From Erigeron canadensis (Eukaryota > Streptophyta > Magnoliopsida > Asterales > Asteraceae), in the NCBI RefSeq assembly GCF_010389155.1, contig NC_057762.1, positions 8,543,513 through 8,607,512 of the forward strand: DNA of 64,000 nt, read 5' to 3'. The notes beneath the pieces are model-generated. The model saw only the letters and a program-made list of their open reading frames with translations, did no database searches and had not been told where the DNA came from. How positions within the stretch are numbered: position 1 is the stretch's first letter; each line of letters begins with the position of its first letter. This document shows positions 1-12,097 of the stretch, piece after piece. Both the position numbers and the translations under genes were made by a program.

Positions 1-1648
1 TTGGTCAATCTATATCTTTTCTTACTATACTATTATTGAGATATACAAAATAAGACCACATGCGAGTTTAGACGTTGAACTTGGTGATTTATGGACTATA
101 AATTACAACAGCTTGAAGAGTTGAAGCAATAGAAACTGATTCATTTATTGAATAGTAAAAGTTCTTGAAGACTATATTAGTTGAATTTAGTTTGGAGTTA
201 TAGTCGAATACAATGTATAAGTGAATTAGCTATATCTAAGAGTTGAATATCTAATTGTCGGATTCTTTTTAACTATTTTAATTTACTCATACAAAAACCT
301 AAAGAGATGTAGGGTTGCCATCAACATTTCTTATATAACTTTTTGATGGATGATATATAACTTTTATATAAATAATAACTTTAACTTATGATCAAGAACA
401 TTATGAATTATATATACATGTATACATATTTGATGTTATGCTCCAACTCCCACATGATTAAGAGTGCCTTAGATTCTCTCACCCACCGTCTATTTTTTAG
501 GTTTGGAATTATTCAAACCATTTATATATTCATTTATTTATGAAATTGAAATGCTAAGGAAGTTGTTGGAAGGGTGAGGTTATATGCTTTACTTTAATAA
601 TTGAATGTATGCGTTACAACATTATTCTCTCCATTTGCCAAAAATTTATATCATTGTTTTCTCATCTCAAATTTAATTTATTAGCTATTAACTATTAATT
701 AATCATTATCTGATATAAAGTAAAAGGTAATGCTATAAACAATAGCAACCAATGTTCAAAAATAAAAACAATAGCAACCACATAATATTTAAAATTTAAT
801 TTTCAGGAAAAGAGACAAAACATGTTTTCTCTATATAAAAGAAATTATAAACTTTATTGAGTGGTATAAGTGACTTATTTTATTTTCTTTATTTAGCTTT
901 GGTTACTGGTTAGGAAAAAAAAAAAAAAAAAAAAAAAAAAAAACAGTGATTCATTTTTAGGGCAAGGGAAATTAAAATATAATGAATGGTGTATTTCAGA
1001 TATTTAAGTTTTGGCCCAATTCTAAGTAAATAGTAAGCCCATATACAAGATAACACAAACTCTAGCAAAAGCCGAAAGGTACGAGATCGAAGCGATAAAG
1101 CAATTGAAATCGAAACCGACCCTCTTTGATTTTGTACTGATAACTGTGGAATGTAGACCTTAACTGAATATTTCAAGTTTGTGGCATGACATATTTTTTT
1201 ATCTTTAATTCCTTATTTTAGTTCTTGCAAGTGGTCCCTTGTGACAAGATCTGCCAATATGTCTGCCCAATTGCCCATAATATTGCTAAGTGAGCATATT
1301 AGGTTCTATTCAAACTTTTCTATTCTTGATGGTCTAATTTGTATATAGCAAATGCTTCGGAGTTATATTACTATGAGGGATAGTCGTCAACAACGAAGAA
1401 ATCTAACCTAAACTTTAGTTTAAGTGTTGATCATGTATCATTGACCATTCTATTATATATAAAAAGTACTAAAATTTGTAATTTAGTAAGAAATGTGTGT
1501 AAAGATTTGATATATCATTAGTTCTATATAGGATAAGATATGTATGGTTGCATTATTCGGAAATATATCCGAGGGAGGTCTGTGATCTACATGATTTATG
1601 CTAGCTGAAACCCGAGTGGTGATGCTAGCTCTAGAGACATGTGACTAC
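1..1648. other. Intergenic, no gene seen
   Basis: AT-rich intergenic DNA with no supportable gene on either strand. It contains a poly(A) run at about 915-943. The only open frame there, on the minus strand, is produced by that run. No terminal repeats or target duplications were recognised. Confidence 0.6.
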
Positions 1649-2182
1649 CTAATTATGAATAGATGTGGGATCAGGACCCGGACCAAGACTGATACTAGGA
1701 GGGAGGCAGGAGTTGCATCTTGGCCGGCTAGGGTCACAAGGGTGCTCGCTTGGGTTGGGGTTGCAAGGGCTTTGGGTAGGGCTAGGGCTAGAGCTGGGAC
1801 TGGGGCTAGGGCTAGGGCTGGGGCTTGGGATCTGGCTAGGGGTGTTGTCCTCTGGAGGAACAGTGGGCTGGAAGCAAGCATTCATACATACAAAGGTAGC
1901 AAGACCACAATCCGTAAAGCATGGTTCGATGCTTTGAGACGATCCAAGGGTACATGTGACGCCACACCCCACGATTTGTTGACCGCACCCTGTGAAGCAT
2001 TGCATCACTTGTTGTGCCCTTTGAGTGCCACCTCCAAGTAATCCTCCAATTCCATCCATTTGGGCCGCAGCTAACAAAATACCACCACTATTGCTAATGC
2101 TACTTACAATCACTAGCGATATAATTGTTACTATTAACATTAGACAATAGTCGACTAACGTCGAGGCTTTACGTGGTGCCAT
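1649..2182 (-). CDS. Secreted cysteine-rich protein with duplicated CX3C-X6-CX3C module and Ser-Pro tail
   Basis: An intronless 177-codon ORF. Residues 11-40 form a hydrophobic segment that fits a signal peptide or signal anchor. Cysteines at 62, 66, 73 and 77 form CX3C-X6-CX3C, and cysteines 88, 92, 99 and 103 repeat that exact spacing, with CFTGC and CFTDC opening the two halves. This looks like an internal duplication that could fold as two disulphide-linked helical hairpins. Residues 119-138 are a Ser-Pro repeat of the kind that becomes Hyp-glycosylated in cell-wall and arabinogalactan-type proteins, followed by four more cysteines (140, 149, 156, 159). I do not recognise the family. A secreted or wall-associated location is inferred. 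The opposite strand is also open here only because of the repetitive codons. The ATG is the first in frame after a stop-rich region. Confidence 0.65.
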   Translation of the reverse strand: MAPRKASTLVDYCLMLIVTIISLVIVSSISNSGGILLAAAQMDGIGGLLGGGTQRAQQVMQCFTGCGQQIVGCGVTCTLGSSQSIEPCFTDCGLATFVCMNACFQPTVPPEDNTPSQIPSPSPSPSPSPSSSPSPTQSPCNPNPSEHPCDPSRPRCNSCLPPSISLGPGPDPTSIHN

Positions 2183-4081
2183 CGAGAATGATGTTTTAGC
2201 TAATTAGCTATAGAAGGTAATTACTAGCTCCTAGTTGATATGTGTGAAACTAAAACGTGATGATAGGATGCATACGAGTCTATGTAAACTTATAAGGTGG
2301 TGATGTTAATTAGTTTGTGTCAATTTGTTGGAGGATTCCATGGAAGCATGCATGTGGAATGAACAAAGTGGTTTCCTTGAATTCTACTCATTCGGATGGT
2401 GTGAGCAATGTAAACTATGATCAATAATTCAATAAACTTGTATCATGAACCAAATGGGCTTCAATCTTCAAACAACTTAGTCCAATATTCTCGGCCCAAT
2501 AAAACTCCAAAAGTTGTGTTTTTCTATTCATATATGTTTATTTACCCTTATAAAGCTCTTGTATATATACACTAAATTATAGGCATATGCATATGACAAG
2601 ATTTTAGTAGTTACGTTAAAATACTTTTGAGTAGTGTGTCTATTGGTCTATGATTGAGGTCACATATATGCCCAAGTGCTTTCATTTGGGCCGGCTATAA
2701 CCATCCCTTAACTCCTTAGCGGAAAAAAAAAATTATATTAAAAGAAAATGCGTATAGGCATACAGCATAATCATATGTACCAGGCTACCAAACATACATT
2801 ACACTCCCTTTTTGATAATAAAGTGATTTTGCACTAAGTCGATCAATGATGATCCATGCTTGCGCAATATTCTAGATGACTATTGACTAACTTATCGAAA
2901 AATATGTTTAATGTGTAATTTTGTTAGATTTATGTGAATATGAAATAATGTTACTTAAAATTATTTATAGTAGCTGAATTAATTTATTTAATATGTACTG
3001 ATAATTTTGAATTCAGTGAAAAAGTTTTATTTGTTAAATTTTTATCTTAATATATAAATATAAATGACTAGTGTAAAATAACGATTTGTTTTATTTGGTA
3101 ATTTGAAAAGTGACTAATGTCTATGGCTAAAAGATGTAGGAAATTTTGCCGTTCAAAAAAAAAAAAATGTAGGAACTAGGAAATGAAAAAAGATACATGG
3201 TAAAAGGGTATTTTGAGTAAAAACTGAAATAGTTGAAGTAAGGATGTTAATTTGATATTAACTCAACAAATACTTATTCAATTTTCCTTTTAAGCTACAA
3301 TAGTTTTATAAGACAATACAAAGAACGTCGATCAAAGCTTTTATCAAACATACACAAGTCGGTCTTATTAACATGAGCTTACTTTTATTAACGTATTAAT
3401 AATGTAATTAATAAGTTTGTATCTGAGAGTTTTTCGAGATTGATAATCAGTAGAGTAATGGTCCAATATTGACTTCATTCAATGTAGTGGTCACGAGTTT
3501 TTACTTTTAATCATGTTAGATGTCGTTAGTGGTTACAAAACTTTATGTGGGCTCGCAAAATGAATTTTGTTGGGATCAGCCTGCCAAAGCAAATGAGTTT
3601 GTTAAGTAATCCTTCTAACTTGTAAGCCTAAAACTTTTTTTAAATTAGCACGATGATATGTGAAAAATCAAAATATAAGATTAAGAAAGAAATTAAATAA
3701 AATCTACTTGTCACACTCAGATTAATGATTAATTTAAGAGAACTAATATTTTCGTTAAAGATATATAATGAAAATGGGAAGAAATAGGACTGAGTACATT
3801 AGTACAATAGTTATATAATATTCAACCATGCAAAGATAATGGAAGGAAAAGGCAAACCATTCATCATATACTTACTTTACAAAACGCAACCGTTGGACAA
3901 CGGAATTTAAACCACAAAAGCACCCGGCAACCAAATTCAAATATTCAACCAACAACAACTAACAAAAGTAAAAGTTATCTTTACCTTTTTGAATCTCTTT
4001 TAATTTTCCACTATAAACCTAAACCTTCATACCATCAATAACTTTCATTTTCCCATTTGCACAAACTTATATTCCTCCAAA
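2183..4081. other. Intergenic region between the two small genes
   Basis: AT-rich DNA upstream of both flanking genes, which are divergently oriented. It therefore probably holds both promoters. Apart from a TATA-like box near its right end no element was recognised. Confidence 0.5.
4012..4017 (+). promoter_or_regulatory. TATA box candidate for the MGCC gene
   Basis: TATAAA in the context CACTATAAACC lies 65 bp upstream of the ATG at 4082. The 5' leader would be short (about 30-40 nt). Confidence 0.45.
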
Positions 4082-4945
4082 ATGGGTTGTTGCATTAGCA
4101 AATGCCAACCAAATCCAACACCAAAATTACCTCATTCCAACAATATTATTCCTAGTGTTCAAGACAAGCTTGTGATCATCTCTCAATCTCCACCTTCTAC
4201 ACCACCATCTCCTCCACGAAAACGAAAAACCATTCAATCTCCGCCGTCATCCATAACCTCGGCTTCATTGACATGTTCGACACAAACCAATACTTGTTGC
4301 TCTTCTACATTGTCGTCGGCGTCTTCCACTTCTTCATCCGTGGCATTGTTTTCAAAGGTAGCAGACCGTTCGTTTTCAAATGACTTTTTACATTCTTGTG
4401 CTATGGAAAATCCTCAAATAGTCGGTTTGGATCATCATGTCAAGAAAAGCGGAGAAGTGAAGAAGTTAAGCCCCGGAACGACACAAAAACGTCCACGGGC
4501 TAGCTCTCCAACTATCACCCGACAAAAAAGCTTTAGAGTTGAAAAGGAAAAACCGCTAAATACTAGTATTGTAAATGGGAGAAATTTCACAATGAGATCA
4601 CCTTCTCCTAGTAGAAGGTTCAACACATATAATAATACAAGTAGCTATCAAAGACAACAACCAATGTTAGTGTCAAGAAACACATATAATGAGAGTAACC
4701 GTATAGTAAAAGCAAATTCGCGGCCAGCTAGTCCATACCGTAATGTGATTAATAACAAAGAATATTCAAGGCCTGTCTACATGAAGAACAACAACAAAGA
4801 TAGATTTGGGTATGAAGTTGGCTCAAAAGTAGAAGGTGTTGGAGTTGGACAAGTGTTGTCAAAAGTGGATTATTCTGAGGCTGTTCCTATGGAGGAGGAT
4901 CTTGATAATCCTCACATAGCTTTGGATTGCTTCATTTTTCTGTAA
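4082..4945 (+). CDS. MGCC-type lipid-anchored Ser/Pro-rich protein, uncharacterised plant family
   Basis: A single-exon ORF of 287 codons. The N-terminus MGCCISKC is a strong dual lipidation signal: Gly2 with Ser6 fits N-myristoylation, and Cys3/Cys4 fit S-acylation. The protein therefore probably sits on the plasma membrane. Residues 30-95 are Ser/Pro/Thr-rich and low in complexity. The middle is basic, with RQKSFR-type sites resembling kinase targets. The C-terminus ends NPHIALDCFIFL, which resembles the conserved end of plant proteins often annotated 'serine/arginine repetitive matrix-like'. That resemblance is from memory. No enzymatic domain is visible. The role is unknown; a disordered membrane-tethered scaffold is the most the sequence suggests. 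Confidence 0.8.
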   Translation: MGCCISKCQPNPTPKLPHSNNIIPSVQDKLVIISQSPPSTPPSPPRKRKTIQSPPSSITSASLTCSTQTNTCCSSTLSSASSTSSSVALFSKVADRSFSNDFLHSCAMENPQIVGLDHHVKKSGEVKKLSPGTTQKRPRASSPTITRQKSFRVEKEKPLNTSIVNGRNFTMRSPSPSRRFNTYNNTSSYQRQQPMLVSRNTYNESNRIVKANSRPASPYRNVINNKEYSRPVYMKNNNKDRFGYEVGSKVEGVGVGQVLSKVDYSEAVPMEEDLDNPHIALDCFIFL

Positions 4946-5355
4946 AGTGATATCCAATATCATTTTTCACGGGTTATATATATGATCCACTACCGTTTAC
5001 GATGATATAAAGGGATCGAGGTGAGATCGACATAGGTAGAAAGACTGTTTCGAAAAAGGATTTCCAGCATACAAGAGTAAGAATCAAATTTTTAATCTAT
5101 ATATGTCGTCCGAGGCAAAGAATTTTCCACTTTATCCATGGCTCCATGCCTTGATTGTTTTGTGAAAAAAATAATATAGGAAACATTATTTTGATGTTCA
5201 TAGGCAGATATTTTTATTCATATTCTTATTAGTTTTTTTTTTTTTCATGGTTGTTGAATTTTGGGAATGAGAGTTGGATTTCTAGTTATTGTCCTGGTAA
5301 GTAGTAACAGCAGTTGTTCTAAAAATTCCTAAATTTTCTTCGGATTAATTAATAT
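4946..5355. other. 3' flank of the MGCC gene
   Basis: Contains the presumed 3' UTR and spacer up to the target duplication of the next retrotransposon. Nothing else is recognised. Confidence 0.4.
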
Positions 5356-5360
5356 AACTT

Positions 5361-5518
5361 TGTTATAATATGAAGATGGAAAGAGAAAAGAGAGGTTCAT
5401 CTAATTAATGAGGATTACAATATGCCTTATATTTATAGGCAATATATAGAACATTCTAGAGATTTACAAGAGCTATAATATGGTAGGTGAATATCCACCA
5501 TAATATAAAATCATAATA
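5361..5518 (-). repeat. 3' LTR (left copy) of the decayed copia element
   Basis: A 158-bp LTR running (plus sense) from TGTTATAATATG to ATCATAATA. The minus strand carries CCTATAAATA, a TATA box. It differs from the right copy by a 13-bp gap and a few substitutions. Confidence 0.8.
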
Positions 5519-7741
5519 CTCCCCTTGTATATTCACATTTTATTATACGCAAATATGATGTTTGCTGCCTCATTAAAAACCTTATCATGAAAAACCCAGT
5601 GGGATAAAAACTCAGTGAAGGGAAAAAGAGTGCAGCGCGTATAATACTCCCCCTCATTTGAATACTCGTCTTTAAAATATCAAATGTCGATCTTGTATAC
5701 AAATGACTCAATAATCTGCAAAAGTTGTCCGATCAGGTTTGATGAAGATTGATTGTGTCACCATCTTGTTGATCATATGTCGAGATTAACTATCTCGTTG
5801 TTTGAGCTTCATCTATAAACATAACATTATCTTCAAGTGATACTATTAAATATATCTTGTCAATATTATGAACACATTCTTCTTGGGCATTTAAGTAAAT
5901 ATATTCAACCATCTTTGACATTGAAATCTTTCGATATCATGTACCGAAATATGTCGTGACTTTCTTCCAATACTAGTGTGTAGATTCGAAGCCTTGTATT
6001 GATTAGTACTACATGAGTACATAATAAGATACATCAAAATCTCATTTGCGGCTCAATACCGATAAAAGCTTAATGAGTAAGCTTTGTCAATATTGAATCT
6101 CTTTCACCTTTAGTCAATATAGTTTCATAAGTGGACAAAAGTCTCATTCGGTAAATGCTCGATTTTCGAGATAACACAACACTAAGTTGTATTATATCAA
6201 TCTTTTCATGAGATTCAGTAATATGAATTTGGATCATCCATTATTTAACAATCTATAAATCTACCCCTTGGATGTCCAGTTTGCAAAATTATTCCTCGTT
6301 AAAACATAATGATGTCAATATGTAATTGATGATATTGCAATACACATATCTTGTTTTTCCATATAATGACAATAATCTCATAACCAATATTGTTGATAAG
6401 AATCATTCACATATATGTTGACCATGAAAAATATGATACATGCTCCAAGCATTTTATATCCATGTGAAACTTTAAGCCACTTGCAGGCTCTAATGATAGC
6501 AAGGAGATACAAATAACTATTTGTATATCATGGTATTCAAATATACCAATAATATGATCAACCATGGGAGAAATATATCTAGGTATTTGCGAAAATCTAT
6601 CGTAGCATCATTTGCGCCATATACCTCAATATATCAATTTCTCATTTCACTTTAGCACAAAGACCGATTTATATAAAGTATGCTACACATTCTTATGCAT
6701 GGATTTCATGTCCATAATTTCGTGCATGATAAGAGGCTTTAAATATTCGTGCATGATAAGAGGCTTTAATAGCATATATGCTCTTAAGAATTTCGCACGC
6801 ATAGTATTGAGCTTCATATAGCACATATAATTGTTGTCGACATCCATCTTATTTCGATTCGATTCCATACTTGACATGATTTATAATTGTAAGAGATCTC
6901 TTCATTATTCAAATATCATCGTTTCTTCATGAACCATCATGTCTATTGCATTTTGCATTGTATAGTTCATATACAACTATGATACTAAACTGTATCAATT
7001 ACTCTTATATGTTGTTCCTTTTTTATCAAATTCTATTAGCTATCGAAGTAGCTTTTTAGGAACCAATAATATGTCAATAGTATGACAATCTTGAATACAT
7101 ATATAAATATCTTTGTAGTCAAATAACGACATATTGTATATAGTCATTTTTCTTTAGTTACTAATTTGGTTACTCACTGTGACAACTCGTGTTCATAATA
7201 GAAACACTATGATTAGTAAACTCTCATGTTCATTTGATCATATAGAAGTCGATCATTGCTAGTGTAATCTCGTGTTCTTAAAAGAAGCACCTTGATATTT
7301 GAATTTCCATGACCATGACACATGTAATTGCATTCACTTTAGTGAATGAATACCACACCATTAAACGGCTTTAGAAAATTTTTATCATATTGCTACTTCA
7401 TGATCATCCATGTGAAGTTGTACTAACTTATATTTGACGAATTTCAACTTCGTGTGCAACTAATTGTAGCAAGTATTTAGGAGAATCACATGTTTATAAT
7501 TATCATGGAATACTTATGACCATTGTCACGAATTTTGATGTGCTCTCATATTGAGCTCTTTATAACGGATCTTCGTGATTATATCACACCAATTTGGTGA
7601 TCCTATTCTTCAAGAAAATTGAAGTATTTCAAAAACTTGAAGTTTTGATATGCTAATTCATCATAGTATTTTATATCAATTTTTCGACATAATCACATGG
7701 ATATTCATAATTAAACCAAACTTTGATCCAACAAAAGTTGT

Positions 7742-8404
7742 TAATGGTCCACGAATGCACTGCTTGTGTTTTAATTAACTAACTTGTAAAGTAAATACGA
7801 AATAACAAGAATAGAGATGAGAAGTAAAGAACTTTGTTTAGTTATGTGTATATCAAACTAAACGATGAAAACATGGATGGTTGTTTTACAATAACAATAA
7901 ACAATAAACAGAAAATATATGTTAAGAATTTGAACACACAAAAACTTAACAAATTTACTTAGAGAGAATGAAGTAAAAACAGTGGAACACACCAACCGTC
8001 TAGGTGGCTAGGTCAAGTGATTCCTTTTATAGGCAGATAAGGAATCACATGACTACTCTGGTAGATGTTGACACATGAAGGTTGTCAACTATCTATTGGT
8101 GGATCATTCAGATCTGCAGAAGCCTCTTTCCTTCATCTTGTTTGTTTCCAAAAATGGTATGAAAGAGAAACTTCACTGCAACGAAGTAGTACAAGGTCAC
8201 ATGTCTTCATCTTGATCTTTTCAACACGTGTCCTTGGGACCATTCTTCTAATCTTCAAATTCCCGCTCATATTTGACTAACAAATACTGGACGGTGAGTC
8301 ATTGAACATATCCTTTAGACTTTGAAGATCGAATATGCTTGCAGATAAGTGAGCTCGCTGAATGAGCCACTCGCTGAGTTCCTCAGCGAATCCCTGATCC
8401 AACA
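7742..8404 (-). mobile_element. Probable solo LTR nested in the decayed copia element
   Basis: A 663-bp segment flanked by GTTGT at 7737-7741 and 8405-8409. On the minus strand it starts TGTTGGATC and ends CATTA, so one canonical terminal base is lost. A minus-strand TATA box (GCCTATAAAAGG, complement of 8025-8036) supports an LTR. A short cluster of CTCGCTGA/CAGCGA repeats sits near 8350-8390. Confidence 0.6.
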
Positions 8405-9239
8405 GTTGTACATTGTTGCACAATAATTTATTGTAATGATTCCCAACGAAGAATCATTAAGAACTTTTGAACTACATGATGTAGTTAAATCAATAACTTA
8501 TTGTTATTTTTCATTGCATATAAGCAAAAAGATCATCAAAGAACTTCATGTTCTTTATTGTTTATGAACTACAAGTAGTAGTAATCAATGGAATATCCAT
8601 ATTATTCTCTACGGAGAATTTTGAACCAACTTCATGTAAAATAAACATAACTCTAGTTATGATATTGCTTTCAAGTATTTAACATAATTGCATGGTATTC
8701 GATAACCATGTTGCGTAATAAACTGATGTTATTAGCAAATCATACGATTTTTGATCCAACAAAATCAAAAATAATTTTAGTCCATTGGACATGTAGTTAT
8801 GATTCTCAACAAAGAATCATTAAGAACATTTGATTTGTAATAGTTGTCAACTCACCATTGAGATTTCTCATAATTACAACGGGTATTGCACTGCTAAATA
8901 TTCAATTGTTCCCATGATTCCAACAACTTTTTCATCGTTGCTTTTGAAATCCTCATGGATCGAGGTGATGTCCGAGAAAAATCATTGATTTTGCTTGCTC
9001 TTGCAAAGTGGTCTTATCATCAGCTTTAATTGTGTCTCCAAGATTATTTGGAGATTGATGGATTCGATATAATTATTTCCAACTTTGCAAGATTTTTTTT
9101 TGTAACTACAAATCAAGAGAATATGTAGTCACTTGTAGCTCTTGCATAATAAACCTTAGTTTATTAGTCTCATATTGAATTCAATTGTCATTGTAAATAA
9201 CTGTTATTATTTACTTTTATGAGTTACAATTATTTATGC

Positions 9240-9870
9240 TTTGAATAATATCAAAGAGTAGCAAAGAACTACATGATCTTTAAACATAACTTTGATCATG
9301 TTATTTTTCATTCAATCCAAAAAGATGAAACTTTTAAGTTTCTTATGCATAACCGTAGTTATGATTCACTTTAGTGAATAACAAAAAATAATTGATAAGG
9401 AAACATTGAAGTTTATTATGCATAATCGTAGTTATGATTCACCTAAGTGAATATCGAAAGAACAATTAGAGGGGAAACCTTTAAGTTTCTAATGCATAAC
9501 CATAGTTATGATTCACCTCAGTGAATATCGAGAACACATATGGTTCTTTTATGCATAACTCATGTTATGAAACCATGAATTGCTTCGAGCAATCTTAAAA
9601 ATTAAGAAAATGGAAACCTTAAGTTTCTTATACATAACGGTAATACGTTATGATTCACTTTGATGAATATCGAAAGAACATTTAGTTCTTTAATGCATAA
9701 CCGATGTTATGAAATCATGAATTGCTTCAAGCAATATTACGAAGAACTATAAGTTCTTTAAAGAACAATTTGTTCTTTTATGCATAATCGTTGTTATATA
9801 GTCGTTTATTGCTTTAAGCAATCTTTAAGAAGAACAATAAGTTCATTAAACATAACTGAGGTTATGTTAT
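9240..9870. repeat. Degenerate direct-repeat array inside the decayed copia element
   Basis: About six or seven imperfect copies of a unit containing TGCATAACCGTAGTTATG, then GATTCACTTTAGTGAATATC, then GAAAGAAC. The second block is an inverted repeat (TTCACT/AGTGAA). Unit spacing is irregular, roughly 75-130 bp. It lies within 2 kb of the element's 5' LTR (minus sense), so it would fall in the leader or gag region. Confidence 0.6.
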
Positions 9871-9892
9871 AATATCATAATTATAATAATAA

Positions 9893-10000
9893 ATCAGAAC
9901 CTTCTACGATGAAAATACTCGTAATAAATCAAAACTATATATACCAATCAGAACCTTCTACGATGAAAATACTCGTAATAGATCAGAACTATATATACTT
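9893..10000. repeat. 54-bp tandem duplication
   Basis: Two adjacent, almost identical copies of a unit beginning ATCAGAACCTTCTACGATG, with start-to-start spacing of 54 bp. Confidence 0.8.
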
Positions 10001-11075
10001 TGTGGATCAACTTACCTTTGTTAGTTGAATGATAACAATTTTTTTTTATTACTAAAGCAATTCGATTCACTTGTGGATTGGAAACATACATTAAAAAATT
10101 ATATGTTTAATAGATATTAACATGTATTATTCTCATGATTGAATATTGTTTTTGATAAATATCACCATTATGATAGAGTAAGATAACATATGTCATCAAA
10201 CTAAATTTATATCTTATAAAAATAAACTTTGTTTAATAGACTATAAAAAAAAATCTGTGCGATGGAGGTTAAAAGAAAATTTGTTTATGAATTCAAGAAA
10301 CCATGAGAATTGAAAAATATAGTTGACTATTCATTCGGCCGAGAGTATGTTTTTATTATTAGAGTTTTTTGCCATTGTAAAAAAAATAAAACAAGCATGA
10401 AGCCGACGAGTTGTTTTCTTGTCATCAATTAAATTTGTACTTCAAATGATAGTTATCCAAATCAAATCACTTGTCGAACTAAAGATAATCGTAATCAAGT
10501 TTAGCAACCGTTAACAGTCAATTCAGATAATTCATTCAAACATATTTATGTATAACACAAATAACAGAAGCATGAACAAAACATATAGTTTTCTTTTTAA
10601 GAATGAGAGTCACCCAAATCCAACTACTTGTCGAGATAAACAAGGCCGTAACCAAGTTCAACTACTGTTAGTAGCGAATTCGGACCATCATAATTTAAAA
10701 TAAAAAAAACTTGTTTCATTCGATGATTATAACAAATATTAATAAAACATAACATTAATTTGATATCATATGATGAATACGTACAGTAAAGACAATAGTA
10801 AGGTTTGAAGAAAAAAAAAACTTGATCTTTTATAAAAACTTGTTGATATAATACTCCATATGAAAATCTTGATTGAAAAAAACAATTAAAGATTGTTGAT
10901 GCAGAGTTTAGAAAAAAAAACCTTTGTTTTCAACTTTGTTTAATACGCATGTTGAAATTGCTTTGAGTGTTTATTGATGTTTCGGAAAAAGAGAAGAAAA
11001 GTTATACCTCAAGAGAAGTCGTTAGCCGAGAGTTTATTTTGTTTGGGGTTTTTAGAGAATATCGTGCTGATAACG

Positions 11076-11246
11076 TGTTATAATATGAAGGTAGAAGAGA
11101 AGAAGAATTGGGAGAGAAAAGAGAGGTTCATCTAATTAATGAGGATTACAATATGCCTTATATTTATAGGCAATATATAGAACTATCTAGAGATTTACAA
11201 GAGCTATATGGAAGGTGAATATCCACCATAATATAAAATCATAATA
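11076..11246 (-). repeat. 5' LTR (right copy) of the decayed copia element
   Basis: A 171-bp copy of the repeat at 5361-5518 with the same minus-strand TATA box. The conserved internal motif after the LTR lies at about 11061-11075. Confidence 0.8.
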
Positions 11247-11525
11247 AACTTAACTATGAAAAATATATGTGTACAAGTAAATCTAGACACGCAGATAATC
11301 CATTTGACACATGATTAGAGACTCCATATTTCTCTTGTTATGACACGCTTTTAAGCATACATTTTGAATATCTATATCTATATCTATTGTAGTAAAAAAT
11401 AATAACAATAAGTGAAATATAAATAAAAAGTGTAATATTATATTTGGTCATGATAGTATACTTCTTGACTTAACCATCATATGATAAACTCATTAATATG
11501 CAACAAAATCTTATCTATCTACCAA

Positions 11526-12071
11526 TCTATCTATTAATAAACTAAAACAGGATTGCAATATTATTTAAACGATACTTGGCACGTTCCATACACGACATGT
11601 ATCTATTTAATCTATATTAATATTATATTTAACTTTACTTAATTAATTTTATATATAGGTATAAATATAGATATTGATATAGATTTTTAGTATGACTCAA
11701 ACTCTTATATTAAACTATTATTATTAATATTATTTATTATATAAAAAGCTATAACAATGATACGGCATGTCGACATACATATTAAGTCCAAACAAAGTTG
11801 TATTGATATGATAACTTCGAAATCTCGAATATTGAGCCGGGATATTTATTTTTCAAGGTAGCATATAGATGTTCATCTGAAGAAAAAAGAGTATAATGTT
11901 TTCTTTAACCATGTAACATGAATGTATGTTTATTATTATTGAATAACTTTAACGTAAACATGAGTTGATTATTAAAAATTTGAAAATATTGAAAATCATA
12001 CTTATAGTGTTTAAAAATATATAAAATACATATTTATAAAACCGTGTATCACGCACGGGTATTGAAACTAG
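11526..12071 (+). mobile_element. Helitron-like element (3' end clear, 5' end tentative)
   Basis: The 3' end has the Helitron signature: a hairpin (CCGTG loop CACGG, 12042-12058), nine spacer bases, then CTAG at 12068-12071 followed by T. The proposed 5' end, TCTATCTATTAATAAAC after an A, has the expected TC start but is chosen by eye. No ORF is present, so the element would be non-autonomous. Confidence 0.5.
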
Positions 12072-12097
12072 TATATACTAAGCAGGGTTAAGGTATT

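Larger units (their letters stand above)
5361..11246 (-). mobile_element. Decayed Ty1/copia-type LTR retrotransposon, minus strand
   Basis: A complete but non-coding element. Near-identical terminal repeats lie at 5361-5518 and 11076-11246, flanked by the 5-bp target duplication AACTT at 5356-5360 and 11247-11251. On the minus strand the 5' LTR ends AACA and is followed at once by CGTTATCAGCACGAT, a motif often seen just inside plant copia LTRs. The 3' LTR is preceded by the purine tract AAGGGGAG (complement of 5519-5526). A stretch near 5570-5650 resembles the conserved 3'-proximal copia segment on the minus strand. No gag-pol frame survives, so the element either is very degenerate or was always non-autonomous. 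It also carries a nested solo LTR (7742-8404). Confidence 0.75.

Noticed and set aside
910..1176. Minus-strand ORF near the poly(A) run
   Set aside because: The C-terminal Phe run is just poly(A) read backwards; no family signal.
1760..1830. GGGCTAGGGCTAGG runs resembling an interstitial telomere
   Set aside because: The plant telomere unit is TTTAGGG. These runs are the complement of Ser-Pro codons in the minus-strand cysteine-rich gene.
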